Below, piece after piece: positions 16,756 to 25,772 of a stretch of 64,000 bases of DNA. Numbering within the stretch: position 1 is the stretch's first letter; each line of letters begins with the position of its first letter. Made by a program: the position numbers and the translations under genes. The notes beneath the pieces were generated by a model, which worked only from the letters and a program-made list of their open reading frames with translations, ran no database searches and had not been told where the DNA came from. This DNA comes from Flavobacterium sp. Root186 (GTDB taxonomy: Bacteria > Bacteroidota > Bacteroidia > Flavobacteriales > Flavobacteriaceae), in NCBI RefSeq assembly GCF_001428525.1, contig NZ_LMHW01000011.1:419362-483361 (forward strand). Reading direction: 5' to 3'.

Positions 16756-19700
16756 ATGGAACAACAAATACCATATATTCCTAAAAATAAAGTAAGAATT
16801 GTAACCGCTGCTTCGCTTTTTGACGGCCATGATGCAGCGATTAATATAATGCGTCGTATAATTCAGTCAACCGGAGTTGAAGTAATTCACCTGGGGCATG
16901 ACAGAAGTGTAGAGGAAGTGGTTAATACAGCCATTCAGGAAGATGCAAATGCAATTGCCATGACATCTTACCAGGGCGGGCACAACGAATACTTTAAATA
17001 TATGTATGACTTGCTTCATGAAAAGGGAGCGGGCCACATTAAAATTTTTGGCGGCGGCGGCGGAGTAATCCTGCCAAGCGAAATTTCAGAATTGCATGAA
17101 TATGGAATTACCCGAATTTACGCGCCGGATGACGGCCGTTCTTTAGGGCTTCAGGGAATGATTAATGATTTGGTGCAGCAGTCTGATTTTCCTATTGGAG
17201 ATAAATTAAACGGAGAAATCGATCATATCGAAAATAAAGTGCCAACGGCAATTGCACGTTTAATTTCGGCAGCAGAGAATTTTCCTGAAATTGCAAAACC
17301 AGTTTTTGATAAAATTCACGAAAGCAATACTAATTCTATAATTCCGGTTTTAGGAATTACAGGAACGGGTGGTGCCGGAAAATCTTCTTTGGTAGATGAA
17401 TTGGTTCGTCGTTTTTTAATTGATTTTCCTGAAAAGACAATCGGATTAATTTCTGTCGATCCTTCGAAAAGAAAAACCGGAGGAGCGCTTTTAGGAGACA
17501 GAATCCGTATGAATGCTATTAATAATCCTCGTGTATATATGCGTTCGCTGGCAACTCGTCAGTCGAATTTGGCTTTATCTAAATATGTAGCCGAGGCGAT
17601 TCAGGTTTTGAAAGCCGCAAAATACGATTTGATTATTCTGGAAACTTCTGGAATTGGACAGTCCGATACCGAGATTATGGATCATTCTGATGTATCCTTA
17701 TATGTAATGACTCCAGAGTTTGGAGCTGCAACACAATTGGAAAAAATCGACATGCTTGATTTTGCCGATTTAGTAGCTTTAAATAAATTTGATAAAAGAG
17801 GTGCACTTGATGCTTTGCGTGATGTAAAAAAACAATACCAGCGTAACCATAATCTTTGGGATAAGAATCCTGATGAAATGCCGGTTTTTGGAACTATTGC
17901 TTCTCAGTTTAACGATCCGGGAATGAATACGCTTTACAAAGCGATTATGGATAAAGTGGTCGAAAAAACGAACTCTGAATTGAAATCGACTTTTGAAATC
18001 ACAAAAGAAATGAGCGAGAAAATCTTCGTGATTCCGCCGCACAGAACACGTTATTTATCTGAAATTGCAGAGAATAACAGATCTTATGATGAAATTGCGC
18101 TTTCACAGCAAAAAGTAGCGCAAAAATTATACGGAATTTTCAAAACCATAGAATCGGTTTCTGGGAAAGTTCCTCAAATCAATAAAGCTGGAATTGATGA
18201 TTCTACTGTTTTACCAAGCGCAGTCGAAGCACATGACGAAAACAGAATCTTTTTAAATCTTTTACTGAATCAGTTTGATAAAGTAAAAATGGATTTAGAT
18301 CCGTACAATTGGGAAATTATTCTGAATTGGGATGAAAAAGTAGCGAAATATAAAAATCCGGTTTACTCTTTTAAAGTTCGTGATAAAGAAATCAAGATTG
18401 CAACACATTCTGAAAGTTTATCACATTTACAAATTCCGAAAATTGCTTTACCTAAATATGAAGGCTGGGGCGATATCCTGCGTTGGAATTTACAGGAAAA
18501 TGTTCCTGGCGAGTTCCCTTTTGCTTCGGGATTATATCCGTTTAAACGTGAAGGCGAAGATCCGTCGAGAATGTTTGCGGGCGAGGGCGGACCAGAAAGA
18601 ACCAACAAACGTTTTCATTATGTAAGTGCGGGATTGCCGGCAAAACGACTTTCGACGGCTTTTGACAGCGTTACTTTATACGGAAACGATCCAGATTTAC
18701 GTCCGGATATTTACGGGAAAATTGGAAATGCAGGAGTTTCAATCTGTTGTTTGGATGATGCCAAAAAACTGTATTCAGGGTTTGATTTGGTCCATGCTTT
18801 AACTTCGGTAAGTATGACGATCAACGGGCCGGCGCCAATGTTGTTAGGGTTCTTTATGAATGCGGCGATTGATCAGCAATGTGAATTGTACATTAAAGCC
18901 AATGAATTAGAAAAAGAAGTTGAAGCTAAAATCAACAAAATATATAAAGAAAAAGGAACGGAACGCCCTAAATACCAAGGCGATTTACCGGAAGGAAACA
19001 ACGGTTTAGGATTAATGCTTTTGGGCGTTACCGGAGATCAGGTTTTACCTTTGGATGTTTATAACGAAATAAAAGTAAAAACTTTAGCACAAGTTCGTGG
19101 AACGGTTCAGGCCGATATTTTAAAAGAAGATCAGGCGCAGAATACGTGTATTTTCTCAACCGAATTTGCTTTGCGATTAATGGGCGACGTTCAGGAATAT
19201 TTTATTACTAAAAACGTTCGGAATTTCTATTCGGTTTCGATTTCAGGATATCATATTGCAGAGGCGGGCGCGAACCCAATTACGCAATTGGCTTTTACGC
19301 TTTCTAATGGTTTCACTTACGTGGAATATTATTTGAGCCGCGGAATGAACATCAACGATTTTGGACCAAATTTATCGTTCTTCTTCTCAAACGGAGTTGA
19401 TCCTGAATATTCGGTTATTGGCCGTGTGGCACGTAAAATTTGGGCAAAAGCCATGAAAAACAAATACGGAGCCAACGAAAGAGCACAAATGCTGAAATAC
19501 CATATTCAGACTTCTGGACGTTCGTTACACGCGCAGGAAATTGATTTTAATGATATCAGAACGACTTTACAGGCTTTATACGCTATTTATGATAACTGTA
19601 ATTCATTACATACAAATGCTTACGACGAAGCGATTACAACACCAACCGAAGAATCTGTACGTCGTGCCATGGCAATTCAGCTGATTATTAATAAAGAATT

Positions 19701-20196
19701 AGGTTTAGCGAAAAACGAAAACCCAATACAAGGTTCGTTTATCATCGAAGAATTAACGGATTTAGTTGAAGCGGCAGTTTTACAAGAATTTGACAGAATT
19801 ACAGAAAGAGGCGGAGTTCTTGGCGCAATGGAAACGATGTACCAAAGATCTAAAATTCAGGAAGAAAGTTTGTATTACGAAACTTTAAAACACAACGGAG
19901 ATTTCCCAATTGTGGGTGTAAATACATTCCTGAGTTCAAAAGGTTCGCCAACGGTAATTCCGGCAGAAGTAATTCGCGCTACCGAAGAAGAAAAGCAATA
20001 TCAGATTACGATGCTGGATAATCTGCATCAATTTCACGAAGCAAAAGTTAATGAGCATTTAAATAAACTACAAGAAGCAGCGATTAAAAACGAAAATTTA
20101 TTCGATCATTTAATGGAAGCTACAAAGGTTTGTTCTTTGGGGCAGATTACTTCGGCGTTGTTTGAAGTTGGTGGGCAGTATAGAAGGAATATGTAA
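16756..20196 (+). CDS. icmF: Fused isobutyryl-CoA mutase IcmF
   Basis: B12-dependent acyl-CoA mutase of 1146 residues that contains all parts of the IcmF fusion. An N-terminal cobalamin-binding domain has [20 protein letters not shown], with the DxHxxG-like lower-ligand His, and [13 protein letters not shown] MeaB-type G-protein chaperone domain has its P-loop [16 protein letters not shown] near 201 and switch residues [20 protein letters not shown]. The C-terminal mutase barrel starts about 560 with [20 protein letters not shown] and [20 protein letters not shown]. It interconverts isobutyryl-CoA and n-butyryl-CoA or related branched acyl-CoAs; the substrate cannot be fixed by eye. Single gene with a strong terminator. 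Confidence 0.94.
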   Translation: MEQQIPYIPKNKVRIVTAASLFDGHDAAINIMRRIIQSTGVEVIHLGHDRSVEEVVNTAIQEDANAIAMTSYQGGHNEYFKYMYDLLHEKGAGHIKIFGGGGGVILPSEISELHEYGITRIYAPDDGRSLGLQGMINDLVQQSDFPIGDKLNGEIDHIENKVPTAIARLISAAENFPEIAKPVFDKIHESNTNSIIPVLGITGTGGAGKSSLVDELVRRFLIDFPEKTIGLISVDPSKRKTGGALLGDRIRMNAINNPRVYMRSLATRQSNLALSKYVAEAIQVLKAAKYDLIILETSGIGQSDTEIMDHSDVSLYVMTPEFGAATQLEKIDMLDFADLVALNKFDKRGALDALRDVKKQYQRNHNLWDKNPDEMPVFGTIASQFNDPGMNTLYKAIMDKVVEKTNSELKSTFEITKEMSEKIFVIPPHRTRYLSEIAENNRSYDEIALSQQKVAQKLYGIFKTIESVSGKVPQINKAGIDDSTVLPSAVEAHDENRIFLNLLLNQFDKVKMDLDPYNWEIILNWDEKVAKYKNPVYSFKVRDKEIKIATHSESLSHLQIPKIALPKYEGWGDILRWNLQENVPGEFPFASGLYPFKREGEDPSRMFAGEGGPERTNKRFHYVSAGLPAKRLSTAFDSVTLYGNDPDLRPDIYGKIGNAGVSICCLDDAKKLYSGFDLVHALTSVSMTINGPAPMLLGFFMNAAIDQQCELYIKANELEKEVEAKINKIYKEKGTERPKYQGDLPEGNNGLGLMLLGVTGDQVLPLDVYNEIKVKTLAQVRGTVQADILKEDQAQNTCIFSTEFALRLMGDVQEYFITKNVRNFYSVSISGYHIAEAGANPITQLAFTLSNGFTYVEYYLSRGMNINDFGPNLSFFFSNGVDPEYSVIGRVARKIWAKAMKNKYGANERAQMLKYHIQTSGRSLHAQEIDFNDIRTTLQALYAIYDNCNSLHTNAYDEAITTPTEESVRRAMAIQLIINKELGLAKNENPIQGSFIIEELTDLVEAAVLQEFDRITERGGVLGAMETMYQRSKIQEESLYYETLKHNGDFPIVGVNTFLSSKGSPTVIPAEVIRATEEEKQYQITMLDNLHQFHEAKVNEHLNKLQEAAIKNENLFDHLMEATKVCSLGQITSALFEVGGQYRRNM

Positions 20197-20218
20197 TTTT
20201 TATTTTTTAATGATATAG

Positions 20219-20250
20219 AAAAACCTCTCAAGATTTTGGGAGGTTTTTTT
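20219..20250 (+). terminator. Terminator of icmF
   Basis: Hairpin aaacctctcaa / ttgggaggtttttttt just after the stop codon. Confidence 0.85.
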
Positions 20251-20489
20251 ATGGCTTTTGTTGAAATATTCGCAAAAATAGTTTTTAAAATTTAAAAACT
20301 CAAGATTGATATACAAAACAATATTTTTAAACTTCTGAAATACAGGTATTTATACTTGATTGTATTGTAGTGTTTTTTAATACATTTGAAATTCTAACTA
20401 ATATTATGATCTAAATATAAATTATTTGGATAAATAAAAAATGGTTGTTTTTCGTGCGAATTGTTGAAATAATATTTAATAAGAAATAA

Positions 20490-21965
20490 ATGGAAATTAT
20501 CGGAAATAATGAAAAGGGAAAAATAGAAAACAACAATTATCTAAGATATTTCATTATTTTTAATTATGTTGTTTTAGATTTAAAAATTGATTTTATTATT
20601 AATGAAATCAAAACGACGGTAATGAGAAAAGGTCCTATAAACTCACTTTTTGTAGGTATACTAAAATTAAATGATACTGAAAATTATCCTTTAATGATGA
20701 AATTTAGTGGTAGTAAGTATAAGAGTAATTGGGATAAAATAAATGCAATAATTAGAATTGAGTACCAAGGAAGAATTGTCTTTAATCAAAGTTTAACTGC
20801 GAATTATTATTCAGGTGAAACTTTTAATTTTGAAATTGATAATATCCTAAATAACAGAAATTTTTCAACAACAAAAAGTCGTAAAAAAGGAAACAGCCAA
20901 GTACAAATAAGAGATTATGGTAGATATGAATCTATTAATTCTTTGGAGCCTATAAAAAATACTAATGAAGATATAAAAAAACAAGTTGAACTTTTCTTTG
21001 CGACGAATAGAAATAGAACAGGAAAAGATGAAGTAAATTTATATTTTGGAGACAGATTAGATAAATTACGTTATGGTTCTTGTAAAATAAATATTCCCAA
21101 AGATCATATTCAAGGAAACATTGAGAGACCTTCAAAAATTTTATGGTTGTTTAGTTTATCTGAAAATGATGAGAAACATATTGTTTTAAAGAAAATTGAA
21201 GAAAAATCAGAAGACAATTTTTACCAATGGTTAAAAAATGATTTACCAAATACGGAAAATAAATCAGCTCTTTTATTTGTGCACGGATATAATAACTCTT
21301 TTGCTGAAGCTGCATGGAGAACTGGGCAAATAGCCTATGATACACCATTTAATGGTTTAACAGGTTTCTTTAGTTGGCCTTCTTCAGGAAATACTATTGA
21401 TTATCTTAAAGATATTGAGAATGCAGATGCTAGCATTCCTGAATTAGAAAAGTTTGTAGAAGATTTTATAATAAAAACAGAGGTTAAAAAAATGCATATA
21501 ATTGCCCATAGTATGGGAAATAGATTAATCACAAGAGCATTGAATAATCTTGCAAATAAAGCAAGTTTTAAACCTTATATAAAAGTTATAAACCAAATAG
21601 TATTAGCTGCACCAGATTTAGATCAAGATGTTTTTAGTAATACAATCTTACCAACTTTTAAGAATATTGGATTTAAAAGAACTCTTTATGCATCAGATAA
21701 AGATAAAGCATTAAATTTTTCAAAAACATTGCGTATTGGTAAAATACGATTAGGACAAGGAGGGAAAAATATATTTGTATCAAAAGATATTGATAGTATT
21801 GACGCTTCAGATGTTATGTCAGAAGGAAATCATCATAGTTATATTTTTGAAACTAAAGAACTTTTAATGGATATGAATATTCTGTTTGAAGATGGTTGGG
21901 AGCCTAAAAAAAGAAGATTAATTAATAAAACCAAAAATGGATTATTTTATTGGCTATTTAGATAA
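20490..21965 (+). CDS. DUF900-type alpha/beta hydrolase with N-terminal extension
   Basis: Protein of 491 residues, predicted soluble. From about 170 it matches DUF900 alpha/beta hydrolases: VELFFATNRNRTGKDEVNLY, then ALLFVHGYNNSFAEAAWRTG (oxyanion and HGYN region), LTGFFSWPSSGNT, and the nucleophile elbow IIAHSMGNRLITRAL with Ser 341; VLAAPDLDQDVF supplies the acid and EGNHHSYIF the His. The first 150 residues are a separate beta-rich domain I do not recognise (IIRIEYQGRIVFNQSLTANY). The coding DNA is visibly richer in A+T than icmF next to it, with many rare-for-region ATA and AGA codons, suggesting transfer. Substrate unknown; no partner genes. The first ATG is used; a later start (MRKGPINSLF) is possible. 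Confidence 0.8.
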   Translation: MEIIGNNEKGKIENNNYLRYFIIFNYVVLDLKIDFIINEIKTTVMRKGPINSLFVGILKLNDTENYPLMMKFSGSKYKSNWDKINAIIRIEYQGRIVFNQSLTANYYSGETFNFEIDNILNNRNFSTTKSRKKGNSQVQIRDYGRYESINSLEPIKNTNEDIKKQVELFFATNRNRTGKDEVNLYFGDRLDKLRYGSCKINIPKDHIQGNIERPSKILWLFSLSENDEKHIVLKKIEEKSEDNFYQWLKNDLPNTENKSALLFVHGYNNSFAEAAWRTGQIAYDTPFNGLTGFFSWPSSGNTIDYLKDIENADASIPELEKFVEDFIIKTEVKKMHIIAHSMGNRLITRALNNLANKASFKPYIKVINQIVLAAPDLDQDVFSNTILPTFKNIGFKRTLYASDKDKALNFSKTLRIGKIRLGQGGKNIFVSKDIDSIDASDVMSEGNHHSYIFETKELLMDMNILFEDGWEPKKRRLINKTKNGLFYWLFR

Positions 21966-21975
21966 TGATTAAAAA

Positions 21976-22009
21976 GAGTACTTTTTAATTCTAAGTTTAA
22001 AAAGTACTC
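21976..22009. terminator. Hairpin after the DUF900 gene
   Basis: Perfect 13 bp stem gagtactttttaa / ttaaaaagtactc with an 8-base loop, 11 bases after the stop. No T-run follows on the plus strand, so termination is likely but not certain. Confidence 0.55.
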
Positions 22010-22010
22010 C

Positions 22011-22182
22011 TCGCTAGCGCGAGTGTCCCGTTAGTGAACGCAGCGAAATGCACGAACGAGACTCTCGCGACAGCAGATGGAGACTTCGGGCAGCACAAAG
22101 CTTTGTTGATTTGATTAATTCGTAATCTTCATTTTTCGGAATGAATCACCTCCTAGCGCGAGCGTCCCGCTCGCCAGCAGAA
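22011..22182. repeat. Two copies of a tagcgcgagYgtcccg palindromic element
   Basis: Copies at about 22011-22030 and 22153-22173 in the 440-base gap after the DUF900 gene. The second forms a perfect hairpin gcgagcg-tcc-cgctcgc. The first is degenerate and followed by cacgaacgagactctcgcg. The rest of this gap has one REP-like unit and no gene. Confidence 0.7.
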
Positions 22183-22266
22183 GATTAACATTATTGAGTT
22201 TCGAGTGCGATTTCTCCTCCATCGAAATGACAATATTGCGGTATTTTTAATGAAATTCTATAAAAA

Positions 22267-22318
22267 GTTCCGGAGGAACGAAGCATATTGTAGGGATGGA
22301 TTTTAATCCATCATGAAC
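22267..22318 (+). repeat. GTAG REP-like unit
   Basis: Small hairpin gttccggaggaac, linker gaagcatatt, GTAG at 22290-22293, then hairpin ggatggattttaatccatc. Same layout as the units at 11648-11750 and 37800-38170. Confidence 0.85.
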
Positions 22319-22344
22319 AAGATTGGAGTAAAAGTTTTATCCAT

Positions 22345-22387
22345 AAAAAAAGCAGCTCCATCTTATAGAGCTGCTTTCATTTTTTTT
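22345..22387 (-). terminator. Terminator of secreted-protein gene 1
   Basis: Hairpin aaagcagctc / gagctgcttt between an A-run and a T-run; reads as a terminator on the minus strand. Confidence 0.8.
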
Positions 22388-22406
22388 GTGGGGCAAAAAA
22401 AGTGGT

Positions 22407-22793
22407 TTAACGACGAAACCCAGGACTTTCGTTTACTGACTCATCTAACTTAACAGTTTTTGCCTTTTTCGCAACAACTTTAATTTCGTGTTTCGCAACT
22501 TTGTCGTTTACTTTAACTTCTAACACATAAGTTCCGGCTGGTAAACCTTCTAAACTTATTGTTTTCGAAACCTCTAATTTGTTTGCTGCAGAATCTCCCG
22601 CATAAAGTAAATTGTGATTTTCGTCGTAAATAGAAAAAGATGACTTTTCAAAGGTGTCTAAAGTAAAGCTAACTACTTTTCCGTTTCCAGTTTGAATGTT
22701 TAAAATGTAATCGCCTTTTCCATCAATAGCGTAAGAAAATAGTGTTGCAAAAAAGAAGGCCGCAACAAGCCCGGTTTTGGTAAATTTTGTCAT
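22407..22793 (-). CDS. Small secreted beta-sandwich protein, family member 1
   Basis: Protein of 128 residues with a signal peptide cleaved probably after SYA; the mature chain begins IDGKGDYILNIQTGNGKVVS. The pattern SFSIYDENHNLLYAGDSA... ISLEGLPAGTYVLEVKVNDK resembles a stand-alone copy of the beta-sandwich seen in T9SS type A sorting domains or DUF3244. It is the most divergent member of a local family with copies at 23167, 23998 (frameshifted) and 24924. Unlike those it lacks the conserved upstream element and has a Lys-rich C-terminal tail. Function unknown; periplasmic or secreted. Confidence 0.8.
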   Translation of the reverse strand: MTKFTKTGLVAAFFFATLFSYAIDGKGDYILNIQTGNGKVVSFTLDTFEKSSFSIYDENHNLLYAGDSAANKLEVSKTISLEGLPAGTYVLEVKVNDKVAKHEIKVVAKKAKTVKLDESVNESPGFRR

Positions 22794-23059
22794 GTTTTTT
22801 TAAAGTTTTATTACTAAATGTGGAACGTCCAAAACTACAAATACAAATTTAATTTTCCGCAAAAAAAACGTGTTTTTTAATACTTAAAATGCTGAATTAA
22901 AACTATTTCTGTGTTTTGTCTACGCTATGTACGTAAATACGGGGCTTGCGGTTTCAAAAAAAATGAATTTTTTTAATACTATAAAAACCAGATACATACA
23001 ATTATTAAGAATAATTTTTCAAAAATTTTCAATTTTTTCAAAAACCGAAAAATTTAACA

Positions 23060-23094
23060 TAAAAAAACAGCTCAATAACCACAATGAGCTGTTT
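23060..23094 (-). terminator. Terminator of secreted-protein gene 2
   Basis: Hairpin aaacagctca / tgagctgttt with an A-run on the left (T-run on the minus strand). Closely similar terminators recur at 23849-23884 and 24820-24856. The stretch 22794-23060 holds nothing else recognisable. Confidence 0.82.
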
Positions 23095-23166
23095 CTAAAA
23101 CTTACGTTTTTCTAACTTTACTAACTATCTAACCTTAGTTTTATACTTACAAGAAGTATAACTTTT

Positions 23167-23568
23167 TTAGCGCACTGCTACGCTTGTGCTTTTTTCTGAA
23201 ACTGTTTTATAAACAGAAGAAACTGCTTTTGCAGATAATACAGTTGTATCGTCTGTAATAGTAATTTCATGTCTCACTTTTTTTACATTATCTTCAGCTT
23301 CTAAAAAGTAAGTTCCCTCTGGAAATTCTTCTAAGCTAAAAGTTCTTAATATTCCATCTTTACCTGAAGCAGTTTCAGAATAAATTAGATTTCCGTCTTT
23401 GTCATAAATTGCCAGGGTTGCTTTTTGCAATTTGTTGATCGCAAATGTGATAAGCTTTCCGTTAGCTTTTATTACATGAAGATTAAAGTCTTCATTTCCA
23501 TCAATTGCATATGTACTTCCTGTAAAAAGTACTGCACATACTAAACTCAATTTTAAAATCTTTTTCAT
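23167..23568 (-). CDS. Small secreted beta-sandwich protein, family member 2
   Basis: Protein of 133 residues. The signal peptide (MKKILKLSLVCAVLFTGSTY) is followed by mature AIDGNEDFNLHVIKANGKLI. The core ATLAIYDKDGNLIYSETASG and LRTFSLEEFPEGTYFLEAED repeats the GTY-x-LE sandwich seen in members 1, 3 and the frameshifted copy, and the tail ends KSTSVAVR like member 3. The minus-strand promoter is probably TACTTTTA (complement of 23607-23614). A near-identical 45-base element lies further upstream (23665-23710). Function unknown; resembles an isolated T9SS CTD or DUF3244 fold. Confidence 0.85.
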   Translation of the reverse strand: MKKILKLSLVCAVLFTGSTYAIDGNEDFNLHVIKANGKLITFAINKLQKATLAIYDKDGNLIYSETASGKDGILRTFSLEEFPEGTYFLEAEDNVKKVRHEITITDDTTVLSAKAVSSVYKTVSEKSTSVAVR

Positions 23569-23640
23569 AACTGTTAGTTTTAAATTATTAGTTTAATTCT
23601 CTGATGTAAAAGTATTACAGAAGTGCTGATTTTTTAACAA

Positions 23641-23730
23641 CCCCATTTTCCGATTTCGATGCTGTATTCTCATTTACGAAACCGTTATAGGTTAAAATTT
23701 GAATTATTTTTATCGTTTTTGTTAATTAGG
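23641..23730. repeat. Conserved upstream element, copy 1
   Basis: Contains the core catttacgaaaccgttata, shared almost unchanged by four copies at this locus (23641, 24436, 25392, 25683). It lies 50-150 bases upstream of family member 2, beyond its promoter. Confidence 0.88.
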
Positions 23731-23848
23731 TTGTTATTTTTCAACTATTTTGAAAATATTTGATTTTACGTTTTTCTTACATTTTAGTAATAAACGAAGT
23801 CGCAAGGAAGTGAATTTGTAAAGCCGGTTTTACCAAAAAGTAAAGAGC

Positions 23849-23884
23849 AAAAAAAACAGCTCAATAACCACAAAGAGCTGTTTC
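23849..23884 (-). terminator. Terminator of the frameshifted family copy
   Basis: Hairpin aacagctc / gagctgttt with flanking A-run, near-identical to the one at 23060-23094 including the loop aataaccaca. Between 23731 and 23848 nothing else was recognised. Confidence 0.8.
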
Positions 23885-23997
23885 TAAAACTTACGTTTTT
23901 TAACTTTACTAACTATCTAACCTCATTTTTATACTGTATGCGAGTATAAATTCTTCAGTGTATTTGGGGCACACTATATTTTTTTGCAGCAATCTGC

Positions 23998-24362
23998 TTA
24001 ATAAACTGTTGTAAGGGCTTTTGAAGACAAAACTGTAGAATCATTTGTAATAGTGATTTCGTGTCTTGCTTTTTTAAAGTTGTCTTCAATTTCTAAGAAA
24101 TAAGTTCCGGCTGGAAATTCTTCTAAACTAAAAGTTCTCAAAATTCCGTCTTTACCAGAAGCGTTTTCAGAATAAATTAAATTATTGTTTTTGTCATATA
24201 TACTAATACTTGCTTTTTGAGTTTGGTTTAAAGCAAAAGTGATTAGTTTTCCGTTAGCTCTTAATACGTGAAGATTAAAAGCATTTTTCCGTCAATTGCA
24301 TAAGTACTTAATCCTGATAAAAGTACAGCACATACTAAACTCAATTTTAAATTCTTTTTCAT
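23998..24362 (-). pseudogene. Frameshifted copy of the small secreted protein family
   Basis: Starts MKKNLKLSLVCAVLLSGLST, then YAIDGK, after which the frame breaks. Adding one A to the A5 run (plus strand T5 at 24284-24288) restores NAFNLHVLRANGKLITFALN, KASISIYDKNNNLIYSENAS and LRTFSLEEFPAGTYFLEIED to a stop at 23998, 121 residues in total. It also lacks the tail STSVAVR of its neighbours. A single-base loss in a homopolymer may be a real pseudogene, a slippage switch or a sequencing error. It keeps the family's promoter (TAATTTTA, complement of 24403-24410), upstream element and terminator. Confidence 0.85.
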
Positions 24363-24435
24363 GGTATTTGTTTTTGATGTTATTATCTCTAATTCTCTGA
24401 TGTAAAATTACTTCAGATATATATGTTTTATATCA

Positions 24436-24540
24436 ACTCTATTTTCCGATTTCGATGCTGTATTCTCATTTACGAAACCGTTATAGGTTAAAATTTGAAT
24501 TATTTTAGGTGTTTTTGTTAATTCAGCTATTATTTTTCAA
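24436..24540. repeat. Conserved upstream element, copy 2
   Basis: Same core as copy 1, with extra flanking identity to copy 3 (tatcaactctattttcc). Located upstream of the frameshifted family copy. Confidence 0.88.
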
Positions 24541-24610
24541 TGTTTTTGCAAAATATCATTTTTAGGATTTTTGTACCTTATATATAGGTATAATACAATA
24601 TCAACTTTGT

Positions 24611-24640
24611 GTTCCCGTGGTTGAAACCACGGGCTATATT
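24611..24640. repeat. Palindromic element cccgtggttgaaaccacggg
   Basis: Perfect hairpin cccgtggtt / aaccacggg, followed by ctatatt. It looks like another dispersed flavobacterial palindrome. The surrounding 24541-24819 has no gene; it holds short unrelated A+T-rich sequence. Confidence 0.75.
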
Positions 24641-24819
24641 GAAATTCGGTGTGATTTTAGGAGGTGGCGAATGTGTAGATTTCTTGTATGGATACAATTG
24701 GAAACATACCTGGCGGTTTCAATAGACGAGACGTAATTATAATTACAATAAAAAGAATCTACTAAATCTGCAGAATCTGCGTGAAACTAAATTAAGTGCT
24801 TTTCAAAAAGTTTAAAACA

Positions 24820-24856
24820 AAAAAAAACAGCCCAATAACCACAAAGAGCTGTTTTT
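24820..24856 (-). terminator. Terminator of secreted-protein gene 3
   Basis: Third copy of the aaacagc...gagctgttt hairpin with A-run; one arm carries a substitution (cagccc for cagctc). Confidence 0.75.
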
Positions 24857-24923
24857 AAAACTTACGTTTTTAACTTTACTAACTATCTAACCTTAGTTTA
24901 TACTTATGAGAAGTATAAGTTTT

Positions 24924-25322
24924 TTAGCGTACTGCTACGCTAGTATTTTTATCAGAAACTGTTTTGTAAACAGATGAAATTGCTTTTGAAGATAAAGTAG
25001 CGATTTCGTTATTTACACTAATTTCATATCTAACTTTTTTTGCATTGTCTTCAACTTCTAAGAAATAAGTTCCGTCAGGGAAATCTTGTAAGCTGAAAGT
25101 TCTTAAAATTCCGTCTTTACCAGAAGCATTTTCAGAATAGAATAAAGTACCTTCTTTATCGTATATAGCTAATTTTGCTTTCTGAGTTTGGTTAAGACCA
25201 AAAGTGATCGTTTTACCGTTTTTCAATACATGAAGATTAAAGTCCTCATTCCCATCAATCGCATAAGTGCTGATTCCTGATAAAAGCACCGCACATACTA
25301 AACTTAATTTTATCTTATTCAT
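24924..25322 (-). CDS. Small secreted beta-sandwich protein, family member 3
   Basis: Protein of 132 residues, closest to member 2. Signal peptide MNKIKLSLVCAVLLSGISTY, mature AIDGNEDFNLHVLKNGKTIT. The core AKLAIYDKEGTLFYSENASG and LRTFSLQDFPDGTYFLEVED is followed by VRYEISV and the tail NTSVAVR. The minus-strand promoter is TAATTTTA (complement of 25363-25370) with a TTG about 22 bases upstream. The shared upstream element is at 25392-25500. The adjacent divergent AraC gene carries the same element, suggesting co-regulation. Function unknown. Confidence 0.85.
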   Translation of the reverse strand: MNKIKLSLVCAVLLSGISTYAIDGNEDFNLHVLKNGKTITFGLNQTQKAKLAIYDKEGTLFYSENASGKDGILRTFSLQDFPDGTYFLEVEDNAKKVRYEISVNNEIATLSSKAISSVYKTVSDKNTSVAVR

Positions 25323-25391
25323 AGTATTTGTTTTTAAAATTATTACCTCTAATTCTCTGATGTAAAATTACTTCAGCTATGCGAAAATAAT

Positions 25392-25500
25392 ATCAACTCT
25401 ATTTTCCAATTTATATGCTATATTCTCATTTACGAAACCGTTATAGGTTAAAATTTGAATTATTTTAGGTGTTTTAGTTAATTACGCTGTTATTTTTCAA
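25392..25500. repeat. Conserved upstream element, copy 3
   Basis: Core identical to copies 1 and 2 over about 45 bases; upstream of family member 3. Confidence 0.88.
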
Positions 25501-25682
25501 ACATTTTGAGATTGTTAATGTTTTTGAAAACTTCTAATATTCTTACAGAAATAATGAATATCTATAAATATGGTCGAATAAATATGATATCTTAAAAAAA
25601 TCTGGAATAAAAATACGGGTCATTTAAAAAAAGGTCATTTAGTGATAATTTGAAGGTTAGCTTTTTTGTCATTTTGATGAAA

Positions 25683-25760
25683 TATTCTCATTTACGAAAC
25701 CGTTATAGGTTAAAATTTAAATTATTTTAGGTGTTTTTGTTAAATTTGCTATTATTTTTT
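25683..25760. repeat. Conserved upstream element, copy 4, directly before the AraC gene
   Basis: Core tattctcatttacgaaacc with the same continuation ttaggtgtttttgtta, ending 13 bases before the AraC start codon at 25773. Orientation is the same on the plus strand as in copies 1-3, so relative to its gene it is reversed. It may be an operator, part of the AraC leader, or the scar of a lost family copy. The gap 25501-25682 shows nothing else. Confidence 0.85.
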
Positions 25761-25772
25761 AAAGAAATTATC

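Noticed and set aside
20490..21965. Known anti-phage system
   Set aside because: The hydrolase has no recognised defence partner gene on either side; listed only as a candidate.
22927..23115. Small plus-strand open frame (62 codons)
   Set aside because: Overlaps the terminator hairpin of the neighbouring gene; A+T-rich translation without pattern.
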